Shown here one piece after another: positions 18,341-28,377 of a DNA stretch of 64,000 bases. Below the pieces are notes generated by a model. The model did no database searches. It was given only the letters and a program-made list of their open reading frames with translations, and was not told the origin of the DNA. Location: positions 310,001 to 374,000 of the forward strand of contig JAHHHU010000001.1 of assembly GCA_019359175.1 (NCBI GenBank), written 5' to 3'. Every line of letters starts with the position of its first letter. The first letter of the stretch is position 1. Made by a program: the position numbers and the translations under genes. The DNA is from Phormidium tanganyikae FI6-MK23. GTDB taxonomy: Bacteria; Cyanobacteriota; Cyanobacteriia; Leptolyngbyales; Leptolyngbyaceae.

Positions 18341-18679
18341 CTAACGGTTCATTCGTTTTGTAGCAGATTTTCTTAAGCGTTGGGTGAGCCTGGGGTTGAA
18401 GATTAGCGATCGTCCCATACCAATGAGTGCCAGTGCTTGCCGGGCTTGCTGCAATTTTGGCTCTAGCTGACGATAATTCTGGTGAAATTGGCGAACACTC
18501 AGTTCTCTGCGCTCGATCCCTTGAGGTGCGCCGCCTAATAGGTTGTGGGTATTGCGCTCGGCAAGAATCAGGGCATCTGCGGCTTGAGAAAATGTCCGAC
18601 GCAGGTTCCACATTTGCCAAGCGAGATGGAACCCGTAGAGTGCGATTAGAAGATTTAGAACAATAACGCTAATTAACAT
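18341..18679 (-). CDS. Small cyanobacterial membrane protein, unknown function
   Basis: This 112-residue protein has an N-terminal membrane helix (about 1-18, LISVIVLNLLIALYGFHLA) followed by a basic helical domain (WNLRRTFSQAADALILAERNTHNLL). I know similar proteins only as hypothetical. It is 84 bp upstream of the YtxH gene on the same strand and probably heads that operon, so a shared membrane or stress role is inferred. Confidence 0.65.
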   Translation of the reverse strand: MLISVIVLNLLIALYGFHLAWQMWNLRRTFSQAADALILAERNTHNLLGGAPQGIERRELSVRQFHQNYRQLEPKLQQARQALALIGMGRSLIFNPRLTQRLRKSATKRMNR

Positions 18680-18716
18680 AGCTCGATCGAGAATTTCTCT
18701 AATAATAGCGATGTCT

Positions 18717-20291
18717 CTACAAAATTCCGCGTTTTCCGTTCGGTTTGACCGTCAACCAATTTGTTTTTGCTGTGGATAATTGTTCTTCGGTCAGTTTTGC
18801 CCCGGTTAAATTTGCGCCGCAGAGATTCGCGCCGCGCAAATTAGCATTGAGTAAATACGCTTGAGTCAAATCCGCGCCGCGCAAATCTGCCCCTTCTAAA
18901 TCGGCATTGCTTAAGTACGCCTGTGCCAGATTAGTATCGCGCAAATTCGCCCGATTTAAACTGGCACGTCCAAAATCTGCATTGAATAAGTTTGCGCCCT
19001 GCAAGTTAATTTGCTTCAGATTTGATTGGTGAAAGACGGCTCCTGCTAAGTTGATTTTAGGAGCCGCTAGAGCAGAAAGATCGTGAGCAGCAAAATCGCG
19101 TTTGCCCCTGGTGTAAAAATTGGCAAGCGAGATCGCGTCAAGTTTCGGAGCATTTTGGGCTTTACCGTCGGTCGTGTCGTTCGTGCGTCCTCCAGAGTCG
19201 CGGGGTCGCGCTGCCGTCACTCGACTGCGTGCTACTCCGGTTTGTAAGTTAGTCGATTCCGATCGCGTATTTCGTGCCCGAATCGCCATGGCTGCACGCG
19301 CGGCGGGAGAACTCGCTTGCGAATCAGGCTCACGTTTGGCGTTCGTCGATCGAGTCGCTACGCTATTCATACTATTTGCCAAACTATCGAGATACGGCTC
19401 TAGATCAAGTGCCCGTAAAATCTCGTTGGCAGACTGGAACCGATGCCGCACCGACACTTCCAGTATTTTTTTCATCACACCCGCAAAATGATCGCTGATG
19501 TGAACCTGTTTTTGCCACAGTAATTCACCCGTCGCTGGATCGTAGTCGAGATCTTTCGGAGATTTTCCGGTTAAAAGATAAATGCAAGTTACTCCGATCG
19601 CATATAAATCGCTGGCATACACCGGACGCATCGCCATTTGTTCCGGCGGGGCAAATCCTGGTGTCCCAATCGCATAAGCTGTTAACGCAGTCTGGTCAGA
19701 CACGCCCGTAGACACTGAATTGACCTGATTTTTTACTGCACCAAAATCGATCAACACTAGCTTGCAATCCTGCGATCGCCGAATCAAGTTCGCAGGCTTA
19801 ATATCTCGGTGAATCACCTGATGGCTATGAACATACTGCATAATCGGCAGAATCTCGCTAAGAAACTGCTTCACGCCTGCCTCGCTGAAAGCTCCCGATC
19901 GCTTAATTTCCTGCTGAAGCGTCGAACCACTGACGTATTCTTGGACTAAGTAAAATTCCTGATTTGCTTCAAAATAGTCGAGTAATCGGGGTATTTGAGG
20001 ATGATTTCCGATGCGTCCGAGCGTCTGGGCTTCTCGCTCAAACAAGTCACCCGCCATTTGCATTACATGAGGAGCCGTTGCGGTCGGGCGGAGTTGTTTG
20101 ATCACACAGTAGGGCTGTCCAGGGAGCGATTCATCTTTTGCCAAAAACGTTGCTCCAAAACCACCTTGACCCAGCGCATGAAGCACTCGATAGCGATCGC
20201 GCAACAGCAGGGAAGCTCCACACGCCTGACACCGCTCAGTGTTGGCGAGGTTTTCGGGATTGGGGCAGACCGGATTTAAGCAATAGCTCAT
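18717..20291 (-). CDS. Ser/Thr protein kinase with zinc-ribbon N-terminus and pentapeptide repeats (SpkB-like)
   Basis: The protein is 524 residues from ATG 20291, chosen because MSYCLNPVCPNPEN is the usual N-terminus; an in-frame ATG at 20345 would add 18 residues. Residues 4-24 hold four cysteines (C4, C9, C21, C24) like a zinc ribbon. The kinase domain (about 34-305) is intact: GQGGFGATF, CVIKQL with K65, HRDIKPANLI and IDFGAV. A linker follows, then pentapeptide repeats (about 420-510, pattern A-D/N-L-x-x). Synechocystis SpkB has the same order of domains. This is a cytoplasmic Hanks-type kinase; its substrates are unknown. Confidence 0.9.
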   Translation of the reverse strand: MSYCLNPVCPNPENLANTERCQACGASLLLRDRYRVLHALGQGGFGATFLAKDESLPGQPYCVIKQLRPTATAPHVMQMAGDLFEREAQTLGRIGNHPQIPRLLDYFEANQEFYLVQEYVSGSTLQQEIKRSGAFSEAGVKQFLSEILPIMQYVHSHQVIHRDIKPANLIRRSQDCKLVLIDFGAVKNQVNSVSTGVSDQTALTAYAIGTPGFAPPEQMAMRPVYASDLYAIGVTCIYLLTGKSPKDLDYDPATGELLWQKQVHISDHFAGVMKKILEVSVRHRFQSANEILRALDLEPYLDSLANSMNSVATRSTNAKREPDSQASSPAARAAMAIRARNTRSESTNLQTGVARSRVTAARPRDSGGRTNDTTDGKAQNAPKLDAISLANFYTRGKRDFAAHDLSALAAPKINLAGAVFHQSNLKQINLQGANLFNADFGRASLNRANLRDTNLAQAYLSNADLEGADLRGADLTQAYLLNANLRGANLCGANLTGAKLTEEQLSTAKTNWLTVKPNGKRGIL

Positions 20292-20389
20292 GAGGGCATC
20301 GATCGCATGACAGAACAGTTGATCCTGAATTGCCTCAAAATACAAAGAAGACTCAAGGCAACTGACAAGAGTATTCCCTTAAATTTCTG

Positions 20390-20887
20390 ATGAAGTTCAC
20401 GACGATCGGAATGAATCAAGCTGACTATCTCAAACATTGCGAGTGGATGCGACGATCGCTAGAACTCGCCCAACAAGCCGGAGATGCGGGAGAAGTTCCG
20501 GTCGGTGCGATCGTGGTTCGAGCAGATGCGATCATTGCAGAAGCCGAAAATCGACGAGAACGTGATCGCGATCCGACGGCTCATGCGGAAGTTCTCGCAC
20601 TCCGGCAAGCGGGACAAGTTTTACAGACTTGGCATTTGAATGACTGTACGCTTTATGTCACGTTAGAACCTTGTCCGATGTGTGCAGGTGCGATCGTTCT
20701 AGCACGATTAGGAATGCTGATTTATGGAGCCGATGATCCGAAAGCTGGAGCGATTCGGACTGTGTTAAATCTGCCCGATAGTCCTGCATCGAATCATCGA
20801 TTAACGGTATTTGGGGGAATTTTGGAACCGCCTTGTCGGGAGCAATTACAGCAGTGGTTTCGACAGAGACGAGATCGTAGAAATTAA
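20390..20887 (+). CDS. tadA: tRNA-specific adenosine deaminase
   Basis: TadA deaminates adenosine 34 to inosine in tRNA-Arg(ACG). The zinc-deaminase motifs are present: HAE (65-67) with the catalytic glutamate, and PCPMC (94-98). The length (165 residues) is typical. ATG 20411 (MNQADYL) is an alternative start, closer to E. coli TadA. The gene is divergent from the kinase gene and convergent with gyrA. Confidence 0.93.
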   Translation: MKFTTIGMNQADYLKHCEWMRRSLELAQQAGDAGEVPVGAIVVRADAIIAEAENRRERDRDPTAHAEVLALRQAGQVLQTWHLNDCTLYVTLEPCPMCAGAIVLARLGMLIYGADDPKAGAIRTVLNLPDSPASNHRLTVFGGILEPPCREQLQQWFRQRRDRRN

Positions 20888-20890
20888 AAA

Positions 20891-20910
20891 GGGCGGGAGT
20901 AATCCCACCC
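20891..20910. terminator. Bidirectional terminator between tadA and gyrA
   Basis: The stem GGGCGGGA/TCCCACCC (one mismatch, loop GTAA) lies between the convergent genes. T-rich tails occur on both sides: TCTTTG on the plus strand and TTTTTAATTT on the minus strand. Confidence 0.75.
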
Positions 20911-20936
20911 TCTTTGTGATTTGGCTGTACCCTTTG

Positions 20937-23546
20937 TTATTCAGCTTCGACGATCTCTTCCTCGAGCAAATCTCCGATTCCGGCTTCTTCTGCGGTTGGG
21001 GGAACGAGCGCGACAGCAGCGATCGCATCTTCTTCATCCAATCGCTGGACTCTTACTCCAGTTGCCGCACGGGATTGAGATGAAATCGCATCGACCGATT
21101 GACGAATGATGATGCCGCGATTCGTGATTAACATCATTTCGTCGCCTTCGTTGACGATGTGGAGGGCAGATAAGGTATCACCCGGTTTGCGGAACTTCGT
21201 CACCACGATTCCCATTCCTGCACGGTTTTGCAGTCGGAATTGTTTTACTGGAACTCGTTTACCGTAACCGCCAGTTGTAACGACGAGCGCCCAAGGGCCG
21301 GATTGCGGTGGTAGTTCTGCGTTTTCGTCTACGCCAGTCTCGTCTTCGTCTCCGGCTGATCCTTCCGCTTGCGCTTGTGCGACATCTGCCACGATTTGAC
21401 CCGGTAAGATCGCCATCCCGACTAAGCTATCGCCTTCTCGCAAAGACATTGCTCTTACACCACGAGTTGCACGACCCAAAGGTCGCAGTTGCTCATGATT
21501 GACGCGGAAGTGAATCGATCGACCTAGACTCGAACCGATGATGATACTGTCATCGACGCGCGACAGTCTTACCCATCGCAGTTGATCACCTTCTTCAAGC
21601 GAGATTGCAATCAATCCATTCGTGCGAATGTTGCTGAAGGCTGAGAGTGCTGTTTTCTTGATGTAGCCTTTGTTGGTCAACATCACCAAGTACTCATCAT
21701 CAGAGAACTCACTCACCGAAATCACAGAAGTAATCTTTTCTTCATGTGGCACGGGAAGCAGTTGTACGATCGGAGTTCCGCGTGAGGTTCGAGATCCGAT
21801 CGGGATTTGATAAGCTTTCAGCGCATAGACGACTCCGCGATCGCTAAAGAATAGTACGCTGTCATGATCGCAGCAGCCAATGAAGTGTTCAACCACATCA
21901 TCTTCCTTCATCCGCGCTCCAGACTTACCGCGTGTCGCTCGGTTTTGCGCTTCAAAGGTACTGATCGGCATCCGTTTGATGTAGCCTTGCTCGGTTACAA
22001 GCACGATCGACTTTTCGTTTGCGATTAGATCAATGTCGCCGAGTTCATCTTCGGATTGTTCGATGATAGTTCGGCGCGGGGTGGCGTGGCTTGCTTTGAG
22101 CTGTGTGACTTCGGTGGTAATGATTTCTAAAATCCGCTCTCGTTTTGCCAGAATATCCAACAAGTCACGAATTTGAGTTTGCAAATCTTCGTGTTCTTGC
22201 TCGATTTTCTCCGCTTCTAATGCAGTTAATCGTCGAAGCTGCATCTGTAGAATGGCATCAGCTTGAGGTTCTGAGAGCGAGTAGATTTCAATGAGCTGCC
22301 GTTTTGCGCCAGCAGTATCGGGTGCTTGACGAATCAGAGCGATGATTCGATCGAGATTCGCCAAAGCAATCAGCAACCCTTGCAGAAGATGATCGCGTTC
22401 TTCTGCTTTTCGCAATTGGTACTGTGTTCGGCGGGTGATCGCTTCAACTCGGAAGTCTAAGAACACGCTCAAGAATTGCTTCAAGGTTAGAAGCTGCGGT
22501 TCGCCGTTGACGAGCGCTAGCATATTCGCCCCAAAGTTTGCTTGGATCGGGGTCTGCTTGTAGAGATTGTTCAGCACCACGCGCGGATACGCATCGCGCC
22601 GCAGTTCGATCACCACGCGCATTCCATCCCGATCGCTTTCATCGCGCACATCCGAAATTCCTTCGATCTTGTGATCGTTCACCAGTTCTGCGATTCGTTC
22701 GATCAGCGCTGCTTTGTTCGTTTGATACGGTAAGGCAGTGATGATGATCGCGTCGCGGTCTGGTCGCCCGCGATGTTCGATCGTCTCGATCGCTGCGACA
22801 CCTCGCATTGTGATTGATCCGCGTCCAGTCGTATACGCATCGCGAATCCCTGTGCGCCCCAAAACCTGTGCGCCCGTTGGAAAATCAGGACCTGGAATGT
22901 ACTGCATCAAGTCCAAATCTGTCAGATCTGGATTTTCGATCAGCGCCACTAATCCATCGATCAATTCGCCTAAGTTGTGGGGCGGAATGTTCGTCGCCAT
23001 CCCCACTGCAATTCCAGATGAGCCGTTTAATAGAAGCTGTGGAATTCGGGCGGGCAGAACTAGAGGTTCTTGCTGTGATCCGTCAAAGTTGTCGCCAAAA
23101 TCGACGGTTTCGGCTTCGATGTCTTGCAGCAGTGCGTTCGTGGTCAGCGAGGTGAGGCGTGATTCGGTATATCGCATTGCGGCAGGCGGATCGTTATCGA
23201 TCGAGCCGAAGTTCCCGTGTCCGTCGATCAGCGGCGATCGCATCGAAAAGTCCTGCGCCATCCGCACCAAGGCATCGTAAATTGAGGTGTCCCCGTGGGG
23301 GTGATACTTACCCAAAACATCCCCAACGACACGGGCGCACTTTCGGAAGGGTCGATCGTGCGTCAGTCCCAATTCGTGCATGGCATAGAGAATACGACGA
23401 TGCACAGGTTTCAGCCCGTCCCGCGCATCGGGCAGTGCCCGCCCCACGATGACGCTCATCGCGTATTCCAGGTAAGACCGCTGCATTTCGATGCGTAAAT
23501 CGGTTGGAATAATCCGATCCTGGGGCGGGTCCTGGGAGAAGGTCAT
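20937..23546 (-). CDS. gyrA: DNA gyrase subunit A
   Basis: This is the catalytic subunit of DNA gyrase, which introduces negative supercoils. The N-terminal breakage-reunion domain includes [11 protein letters not shown], the helix-turn-helix region and the active-site tyrosine in AMRYTESRL (about residue 125). The C-terminal beta-pinwheel has six blades, with a GyrA-box-like [10 protein letters not shown] in place of the E. coli QRRGGKG. The tail is acidic (VEAE). At 869 residues the length is normal. GGAG lies 7 nt before the ATG. Confidence 0.95.
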   Translation of the reverse strand: MTFSQDPPQDRIIPTDLRIEMQRSYLEYAMSVIVGRALPDARDGLKPVHRRILYAMHELGLTHDRPFRKCARVVGDVLGKYHPHGDTSIYDALVRMAQDFSMRSPLIDGHGNFGSIDNDPPAAMRYTESRLTSLTTNALLQDIEAETVDFGDNFDGSQQEPLVLPARIPQLLLNGSSGIAVGMATNIPPHNLGELIDGLVALIENPDLTDLDLMQYIPGPDFPTGAQVLGRTGIRDAYTTGRGSITMRGVAAIETIEHRGRPDRDAIIITALPYQTNKAALIERIAELVNDHKIEGISDVRDESDRDGMRVVIELRRDAYPRVVLNNLYKQTPIQANFGANMLALVNGEPQLLTLKQFLSVFLDFRVEAITRRTQYQLRKAEERDHLLQGLLIALANLDRIIALIRQAPDTAGAKRQLIEIYSLSEPQADAILQMQLRRLTALEAEKIEQEHEDLQTQIRDLLDILAKRERILEIITTEVTQLKASHATPRRTIIEQSEDELGDIDLIANEKSIVLVTEQGYIKRMPISTFEAQNRATRGKSGARMKEDDVVEHFIGCCDHDSVLFFSDRGVVYALKAYQIPIGSRTSRGTPIVQLLPVPHEEKITSVISVSEFSDDEYLVMLTNKGYIKKTALSAFSNIRTNGLIAISLEEGDQLRWVRLSRVDDSIIIGSSLGRSIHFRVNHEQLRPLGRATRGVRAMSLREGDSLVGMAILPGQIVADVAQAQAEGSAGDEDETGVDENAELPPQSGPWALVVTTGGYGKRVPVKQFRLQNRAGMGIVVTKFRKPGDTLSALHIVNEGDEMMLITNRGIIIRQSVDAISSQSRAATGVRVQRLDEEDAIAAVALVPPTAEEAGIGDLLEEEIVEAE

Positions 23547-23710
23547 AGAAGACTCCGAAATACTTTTGTACTACCGAAAAACGAAAAAGTATGAGCGAAA
23601 AAAGATGCCTAGAAAGTATAGCTGCTTCAGCTCATATTGGATAAATTTTAGCACAAATTCGGCATTGGGATCAGGGCTGAAATCCCCGTGAGATCTAGGG
23701 TTCGCTTAGA

Positions 23711-24625
23711 TTATTTAAGGATTGCGGCTAATGCCTGTTCCACCGTCGGATATTGGTATTGAAATCCAGTCGAAAGTGTGAGTTTCGGCAAAACTTGCTG
23801 TCCTTCAAGAACGACGATCGCACCATCGCCGAGTAACGCCTCTAACGCAAACGCCGGGACGGGCAACCAAGACGGGCGGTTCATCACTTGTCCCAATGCG
23901 CTTGTCAATTCTGCCATTTTTACCGGATTTGGAGCGGTCGCGTTATAGGTTCCATCCATTCCAGAATCGGTTAAGGCTTTAAGAATTAGATTGACCAAAT
24001 CTTCGCGATGAATCCAAGAAAACCATTGCTTTCCTGATCCGATCGGGCCTCCAGCAAACATCTTGAACGGAGTTAGCATTTTGCCGAGTGCGCCCCCGTT
24101 TTCTAATACGATTCCAATCCGCAAAATGACTAATCGCGCTCCAGTTTCTTTCACTTTGTTCGCTTCCGCTTCCCAAGCCTGACAAACTTCGGCTAAGAAG
24201 TCTTGTCCCGCTGCACTGCTTTCCTCAAATGCTGCCGTTTCACTCGTGCCATAAAACCCGATCGCTGAAGCATTCACCAACACAGACGGCTTCGGGTTCG
24301 ATTGAGCTATCGCATTCACCACATTTTGAGTCGTCAGCGTTCGGCTTTCGAGCAAAGACTTTTTAATCTCAGGAGTCCAACGATTTTCTGCGATCGGTTC
24401 TCCCGCCAAATTCACTACCCCGTCGCAGCCTGAAATTTTCGCTTGCCATTCTCCTGATTCTTTCGGGTTGTAAACTGCGATTTCTAGGTTTGGAGAGTTT
24501 GAAAATTTCCGTTCTGCGCTGGCGCGATCGCGGGTGAAGGCAACAACCGAATTTCCCTCTGCTAACAATCGTTCAACTAATCGTGATCCGACAAATCCCG
24601 TTGCCCCTGTCACTGCGACTTTCAT
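23711..24625 (-). CDS. TIGR01777-family NAD(P)-binding epimerase-like protein
   Basis: The protein is 304 residues from ATG 24625 (MKVAVTGATGFVGSRL), three codons inside a longer frame. The Rossmann motif GATGFVGS is at residues 6-13. The hallmark VVNLAGEPIAENRW and NASAIGFYG place it in the TIGR01777/SulA-type SDR family. A DUF1731 C-terminal segment is present (RPSWLPVPAFALEALLG). Plant and E. coli homologues (GC1/SulA, YfcH) were linked to division or plastid shape, but no reaction is established. Confidence 0.9.
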   Translation of the reverse strand: MKVAVTGATGFVGSRLVERLLAEGNSVVAFTRDRASAERKFSNSPNLEIAVYNPKESGEWQAKISGCDGVVNLAGEPIAENRWTPEIKKSLLESRTLTTQNVVNAIAQSNPKPSVLVNASAIGFYGTSETAAFEESSAAGQDFLAEVCQAWEAEANKVKETGARLVILRIGIVLENGGALGKMLTPFKMFAGGPIGSGKQWFSWIHREDLVNLILKALTDSGMDGTYNATAPNPVKMAELTSALGQVMNRPSWLPVPAFALEALLGDGAIVVLEGQQVLPKLTLSTGFQYQYPTVEQALAAILK

Positions 24626-24675
24626 AATGCTCAAGCCAAAACGCCATCAGTAAAGTATATCGGAAGTGTTCCGGC

Positions 24676-25292
24676 TCAATTCGGATGAAGTTGCCCAATC
24701 GATTTAAACCAATTTTGATCATCGAGTTGCAGCACAACAGCATCCCCTTGATCGGGAATTGTTCCGACGATCGCAGTAATGTTGACCTGATGCGTCACCA
24801 TGATCACGACTTGTTTTCCGGCTTTGTTTTTGATCATGAATTGCCGAAGTTCCTCAGTTTGGCGAGATTCGGTGGAGCGATCGCGAAAAAAAGAATTCAG
24901 CGCGGGAAACGGTTCGACTTTGCCCAAAGCGGTTAACTGAGCAGTTTCCAAACAGCGACACCATTGACTCGACAGCACTCGTGACACCGGAAGTTCGCCG
25001 AAACACTTGACCAATTTGTTTGGCTTGCTTTTTGCCTTCTTTTGATAGATTGCGCTGAGTCGAGCAATTATCTAATTGAAAATTGCTCGGATCACCTGTT
25101 CCGGGAGCTAGCGCATGACGCATCAGAATCACAGTAAATCGATCGACTTGGCGCAACTGTGACCAAATCGATCGATCCATTAGAAATGGGAGCGGGCTGA
25201 GTAGTCTCAGTCGGTTGGGGAACCTGAGACAATGTGCGATCGTACCCGCATCCTAGAACTAACCACAGCAATAACCCAGCAAATCGCTTCAT
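24676..25292 (-). pseudogene. Histidine phosphatase lipoprotein gene with two frameshifts
   Basis: Three consecutive frames on the minus strand read as one protein. The first is a lipoprotein-type N-terminus (MKRFAGLLLWLVLGCG, from ATG 25292). The second carries the histidine-phosphatase motif VILMRHALAPG with LSKEGKKQAKQIG. The third has VSRVLSSQWCRCLETAQL and VVIMVTHQVNITAI, containing the second catalytic histidine. Shift 1 lies at GGATCGATCGATTTGG near 25175, where removing one ATCG unit restores NGSIWSQ. Shift 2 is near 25005, where removing one C gives VFRELPVSRVL. Both shifts are +1. This is either a true pseudogene or sequencing error. Confidence 0.82.
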
Positions 25293-25318
25293 TTCACGAT
25301 CGAATCTAAGACAATGCC

Positions 25319-25404
25319 AGTTCGACGAGTTCTCTCGCTCCGTTTCAGTCGGCTTCTGCCCCCTAAGTCACAACCGAAGCAAACCACTTCTATCGAACTC
25401 ACGT
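25319..25404. repeat. MITE-like patch with IS982-type ends next to the speA stop
   Basis: The left end (AGTTCGACGAG, 25319-25329) and the right end (complement of ACGTGAGTTCGATAGAAGTGG, ending at 25403) both copy the left end of the IS982 relic at 12327. Between them, 25351-25369 is identical over 19 bp to 47171-47189 in the cpc-operon repeat. It is about 85 bp, lacks a coding frame, and abuts the speA stop codon. Confidence 0.5.
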
Positions 25405-27458
25405 CAAGACAGCAAGTAAGTGTAGCCGCTCAAACTGCGCTCGTAATTCTGAAGCAGCAACTGCGATTCTTGTAAGGTAATGCGATCGTCTTCGAGTGCG
25501 TGTTCGGTTTGCAGTCGGATGCTTTCGATCATGTCTTCCACATCGTATTGCACATAGCCCAGCACTTCTTCGATCGTGTCACCCCGAACGACGTGCTGAA
25601 TCTGATACCCTTTGGGCGTGAGTTGAATGTGAACGGTGTTAGTGTCACCAAACAAGTTATGTAAGTTGCCCATGATTTCCTGGTATGCACCATTAAGGAA
25701 CATTCCCAAATAGTACGGTTCGTCTGGTTTCAATGCGTGCAGTTCTAACACTGATTTGACATCGCGCAGATCAATAAATTGATCAATCTTGCCATCACTA
25801 TCACAAGTTAAATCTGCTAGAGTTGCACGCTTGGTTGGTTCTTCGTTCAAACGATGAAGTGGCATGATCGGGAACAGTTGATCGATGCCCCAAATATCTG
25901 GAGCCGACTGAAACACCGATAGATTCATGTAATAGATCGAAGCCATGATTTTCTCAAGGTCTTCGAGATCATCGGGAATGTAATCAAGATGACGCGAGAG
26001 CGCAATGATCTTATGACAGCACGACCAATATAGACGCTCTGCCCGCGCCCGTTCTGGCAAGCTCAGATAACCAAAGCCAAACAGGTTCACCGCTTCTTCT
26101 TTGAACTGAGTTGCATCGTGATACATCTCTAGAAAATTCTCAGCGGTGATTGAGGTGTAAGTTTCGTAGAGATTGCGAACAATCAAATGCTCGTCTTCTT
26201 GCGGAGGTTCGGGTGTTTCAGAAGCCACATCGCTCGTTCCCAAAATATCAAACACCAACACCGATTGATGAGACGCGATCGCACGTCCACTTTCACTGAT
26301 CAGGGTTGGAACTGGAAGATTAGCGATCGCACAAGCATCTCTCACCGCTGCAACCACATCATTTGCATAGTTCTGAGTGCTGTAGTTTTTCGAGGCGTGG
26401 AAGTTCGTTTGTGAGCCGTCATAATCCACCCCCAAACCGCCGCCCACATCGAGATATTGCATATTCGCGCCGAGCTTCGATAGTTCGATGTAGATTTGGC
26501 TCGCTTCGCGCATGGCTTCTTTTAGCACGCTGATTGCAGAGATTTGTGAGCCGATGTGAAAGTGCAACAGTTGAAGACAGCCCAACATATTTGCAGCTTT
26601 CAATTGATTCACCGTGTTGATGATTTCGGGAACCGTTAAGCCGAACTTTGCTCGATCGCCTGCGGAAGTGCCCCAACGTCCAATGCCTCTCGCGCTGAGT
26701 TTTGCTCGAACGCCTAGAATCGGCTGAATACCCAGTTTTTTACTCGCTTCGATCGCCAATTCAACTTCTTCGATCTGCTCTAGAACAATGATCGGCGTTT
26801 GTCCCAGTCGTCTCGCCAACATCGCCGTTTCAATGTATTCGCGATCCTTATAGCCGTTGCAAATCAGCAAAGCTCCCGGTGTCTTAAGCGATGCCAACGC
26901 GATCATCAATTCCGGTTTCGATCCCGCTTCCAGTCCAAACTGATGCGGCTTTCCAAAACGCACCAAATCTTCAACTAAATGCCGCTGTTGATTGCACTTC
27001 ACCGGAAAAACGCCTTTATAAACGCCCGGATAGCTGTAACGCGCGATCGCTTTAGAAAATGCAGAGTTAATCCGCTCGATCCGATCTTCTAAAATATCCG
27101 AAAACCGAATCAGCAACGGCAAACCGAGATTTCGCTGCTTCAACGCATTCACCAACTCAAACAAATCCAGCGATCCGCCCCGATTGCCTTTCGGTGAAAC
27201 GGTAACGTGCCCTGCCGCATTAATTGAAAAGTACGGATCGCCCCAGCCTTGAATGCGATAAAGTTCTTCGCTTTCTTCGATCGTCCATTTTTTTGGTTTT
27301 GGAGCGGCTTCGGACGCGGGTGTTTTCGCGATCGCTTTTCCGTTTGGCTTCCCATTTGTGGCTTCCAAGCCTTCGTCTGGTAATTGTTTTTCGGGCTTGG
27401 CAGTGGCGGAGCGTCCTCCCATCGTGGTTTGTCCTCGTTGTGATAAATCTTTCAGCAT
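25404..27458 (-). CDS. speA: Biosynthetic arginine decarboxylase
   Basis: SpeA converts arginine to agmatine, the first step of polyamine synthesis. It is a PLP-dependent fold-III enzyme of the alanine racemase-like type. The PLP lysine is in FPVKCNQQRHLVEDLV, and later conserved motifs are GLEAGSKPEL, HFHIGSQI and YLDVGGGLGVDYDGS. The first roughly 60 residues are a variable charged extension, so the ATG could lie slightly downstream (MGGRSAT, 27422). At 684 residues it matches the long bacterial SpeA type. Its TGA stop touches the MITE-like patch. Confidence 0.93.
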   Translation of the reverse strand: MLKDLSQRGQTTMGGRSATAKPEKQLPDEGLEATNGKPNGKAIAKTPASEAAPKPKKWTIEESEELYRIQGWGDPYFSINAAGHVTVSPKGNRGGSLDLFELVNALKQRNLGLPLLIRFSDILEDRIERINSAFSKAIARYSYPGVYKGVFPVKCNQQRHLVEDLVRFGKPHQFGLEAGSKPELMIALASLKTPGALLICNGYKDREYIETAMLARRLGQTPIIVLEQIEEVELAIEASKKLGIQPILGVRAKLSARGIGRWGTSAGDRAKFGLTVPEIINTVNQLKAANMLGCLQLLHFHIGSQISAISVLKEAMREASQIYIELSKLGANMQYLDVGGGLGVDYDGSQTNFHASKNYSTQNYANDVVAAVRDACAIANLPVPTLISESGRAIASHQSVLVFDILGTSDVASETPEPPQEDEHLIVRNLYETYTSITAENFLEMYHDATQFKEEAVNLFGFGYLSLPERARAERLYWSCCHKIIALSRHLDYIPDDLEDLEKIMASIYYMNLSVFQSAPDIWGIDQLFPIMPLHRLNEEPTKRATLADLTCDSDGKIDQFIDLRDVKSVLELHALKPDEPYYLGMFLNGAYQEIMGNLHNLFGDTNTVHIQLTPKGYQIQHVVRGDTIEEVLGYVQYDVEDMIESIRLQTEHALEDDRITLQESQLLLQNYERSLSGYTYLLS

Positions 27459-27564
27459 TCAGTCTATCGCGCTCGATCGAAAACGGAAGTCTTTCCCATC
27501 ACCGTATTTCCCGTTCTAGGCTAATCTAGGTTTTGTTAATTTCACTTCATTTTGGGAGTCCAGC

Positions 27565-28014
27565 TTGGAACGCACATTTTTAGCCATTAAGCCTGATGGC
27601 GTACAGCGCAAACTAATCGGTGAAATCATTCGCCGTTTTGAAACGAAGGGCTTTACTCTCGTCGGTTTGAAATTCATGAATGTCAGCCGCGAACTGGCAG
27701 AAAGTCATTACGGAGTTCACCGGGAGCGTCCGTTCTTCGGTAGCTTGGTTGAATTTATTACGTCAGGGCCGATTGTTGCAATGGTTTGGGAAGGCGATGG
27801 TGTGATTGCAGGAGCCCGGAAAGTCATCGGCGCAACGAATCCGCTGAGTGCTGAACCCGGAACGATTCGGGGAGATCTTGGCGCAAACATCGGGCGTAAT
27901 TTGATTCACGGATCGGATGCACCAGAAACCGCTCAGAGCGAAATTGCGCTGTGGTTTAAGGAAGAAGAGCTGGTGAACTGGCAACCTACGGTGTTGTCTT
28001 GGATTTACGAATAA
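27565..28014 (+). CDS. ndk: Nucleoside diphosphate kinase
   Basis: Ndk transfers the gamma-phosphate among NTPs through a phosphohistidine. The catalytic histidine is in [15 protein letters not shown] (about residue 115). The N-terminus [15 protein letters not shown] is canonical, so the start is the rare TTG at 27565, with GGGAG 7 nt upstream. At 149 residues it is full length. A clear terminator follows. Confidence 0.95.
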   Translation: MERTFLAIKPDGVQRKLIGEIIRRFETKGFTLVGLKFMNVSRELAESHYGVHRERPFFGSLVEFITSGPIVAMVWEGDGVIAGARKVIGATNPLSAEPGTIRGDLGANIGRNLIHGSDAPETAQSEIALWFKEEELVNWQPTVLSWIYE

Positions 28015-28033
28015 GCGATCGACGCTAAAATTT

Positions 28034-28075
28034 AAGAACTCCAACCTCTTTAGTAGAAGTTGGAGTTCTTGTTTT
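28034..28075 (+). terminator. Terminator after ndk
   Basis: A perfect 12-bp stem (AAGAACTCCAAC, 28034-28045, with its complement at 28059-28070) has a 13-nt loop and is followed by GTTTT. Confidence 0.88.
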
Positions 28076-28117
28076 GAAGATCGCTTAACATCAGCCCAGG
28101 ATTCAAGGAAAACAAAA

Positions 28118-28375
28118 ATGAGCATTCGCCTAGACTTGCCACCAGAATTAGAGAATGAACTGTCCACCGAAGCCGAACGATTAAATCTGCCTCTGTCCGA
28201 GTACATTCTGCGGGTTCTATCGGTTAGGCAAATTCTCAACAATTCGCCGAAAACTGGAGCCGAACTTGTCGCGTACTGGCAAAGTGAAGAAGTGATTCGT
28301 TCAAGACCTGATATCACAGATAGTCAGGCACATGCCCGAAGTCTGCGCCGTGACGCTGAAACGCGCTCACGATAA
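28118..28375 (+). CDS. Putative antitoxin of a VapBC-like pair
   Basis: This 85-residue protein starts MSIRLDLPPELENELSTEAE, an RHH-like N-terminus (beta strand then helices), with a variable toxin-binding tail. The pattern PPELENEL..EAERLNLPLSEYILRVL resembles the antitoxins that precede PIN-domain toxins in cyanobacteria. The stop is 2 bp before the PIN gene. The assignment is by context and fold rather than a named family. Confidence 0.65.
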   Translation: MSIRLDLPPELENELSTEAERLNLPLSEYILRVLSVRQILNNSPKTGAELVAYWQSEEVIRSRPDITDSQAHARSLRRDAETRSR

Positions 28376-28377
28376 TT

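Noticed and set aside
22738-23280. 180-codon plus-strand frame opposite gyrA
   Set aside because: Antisense to the conserved breakage-reunion domain of GyrA, low-complexity translation, no ribosome site.
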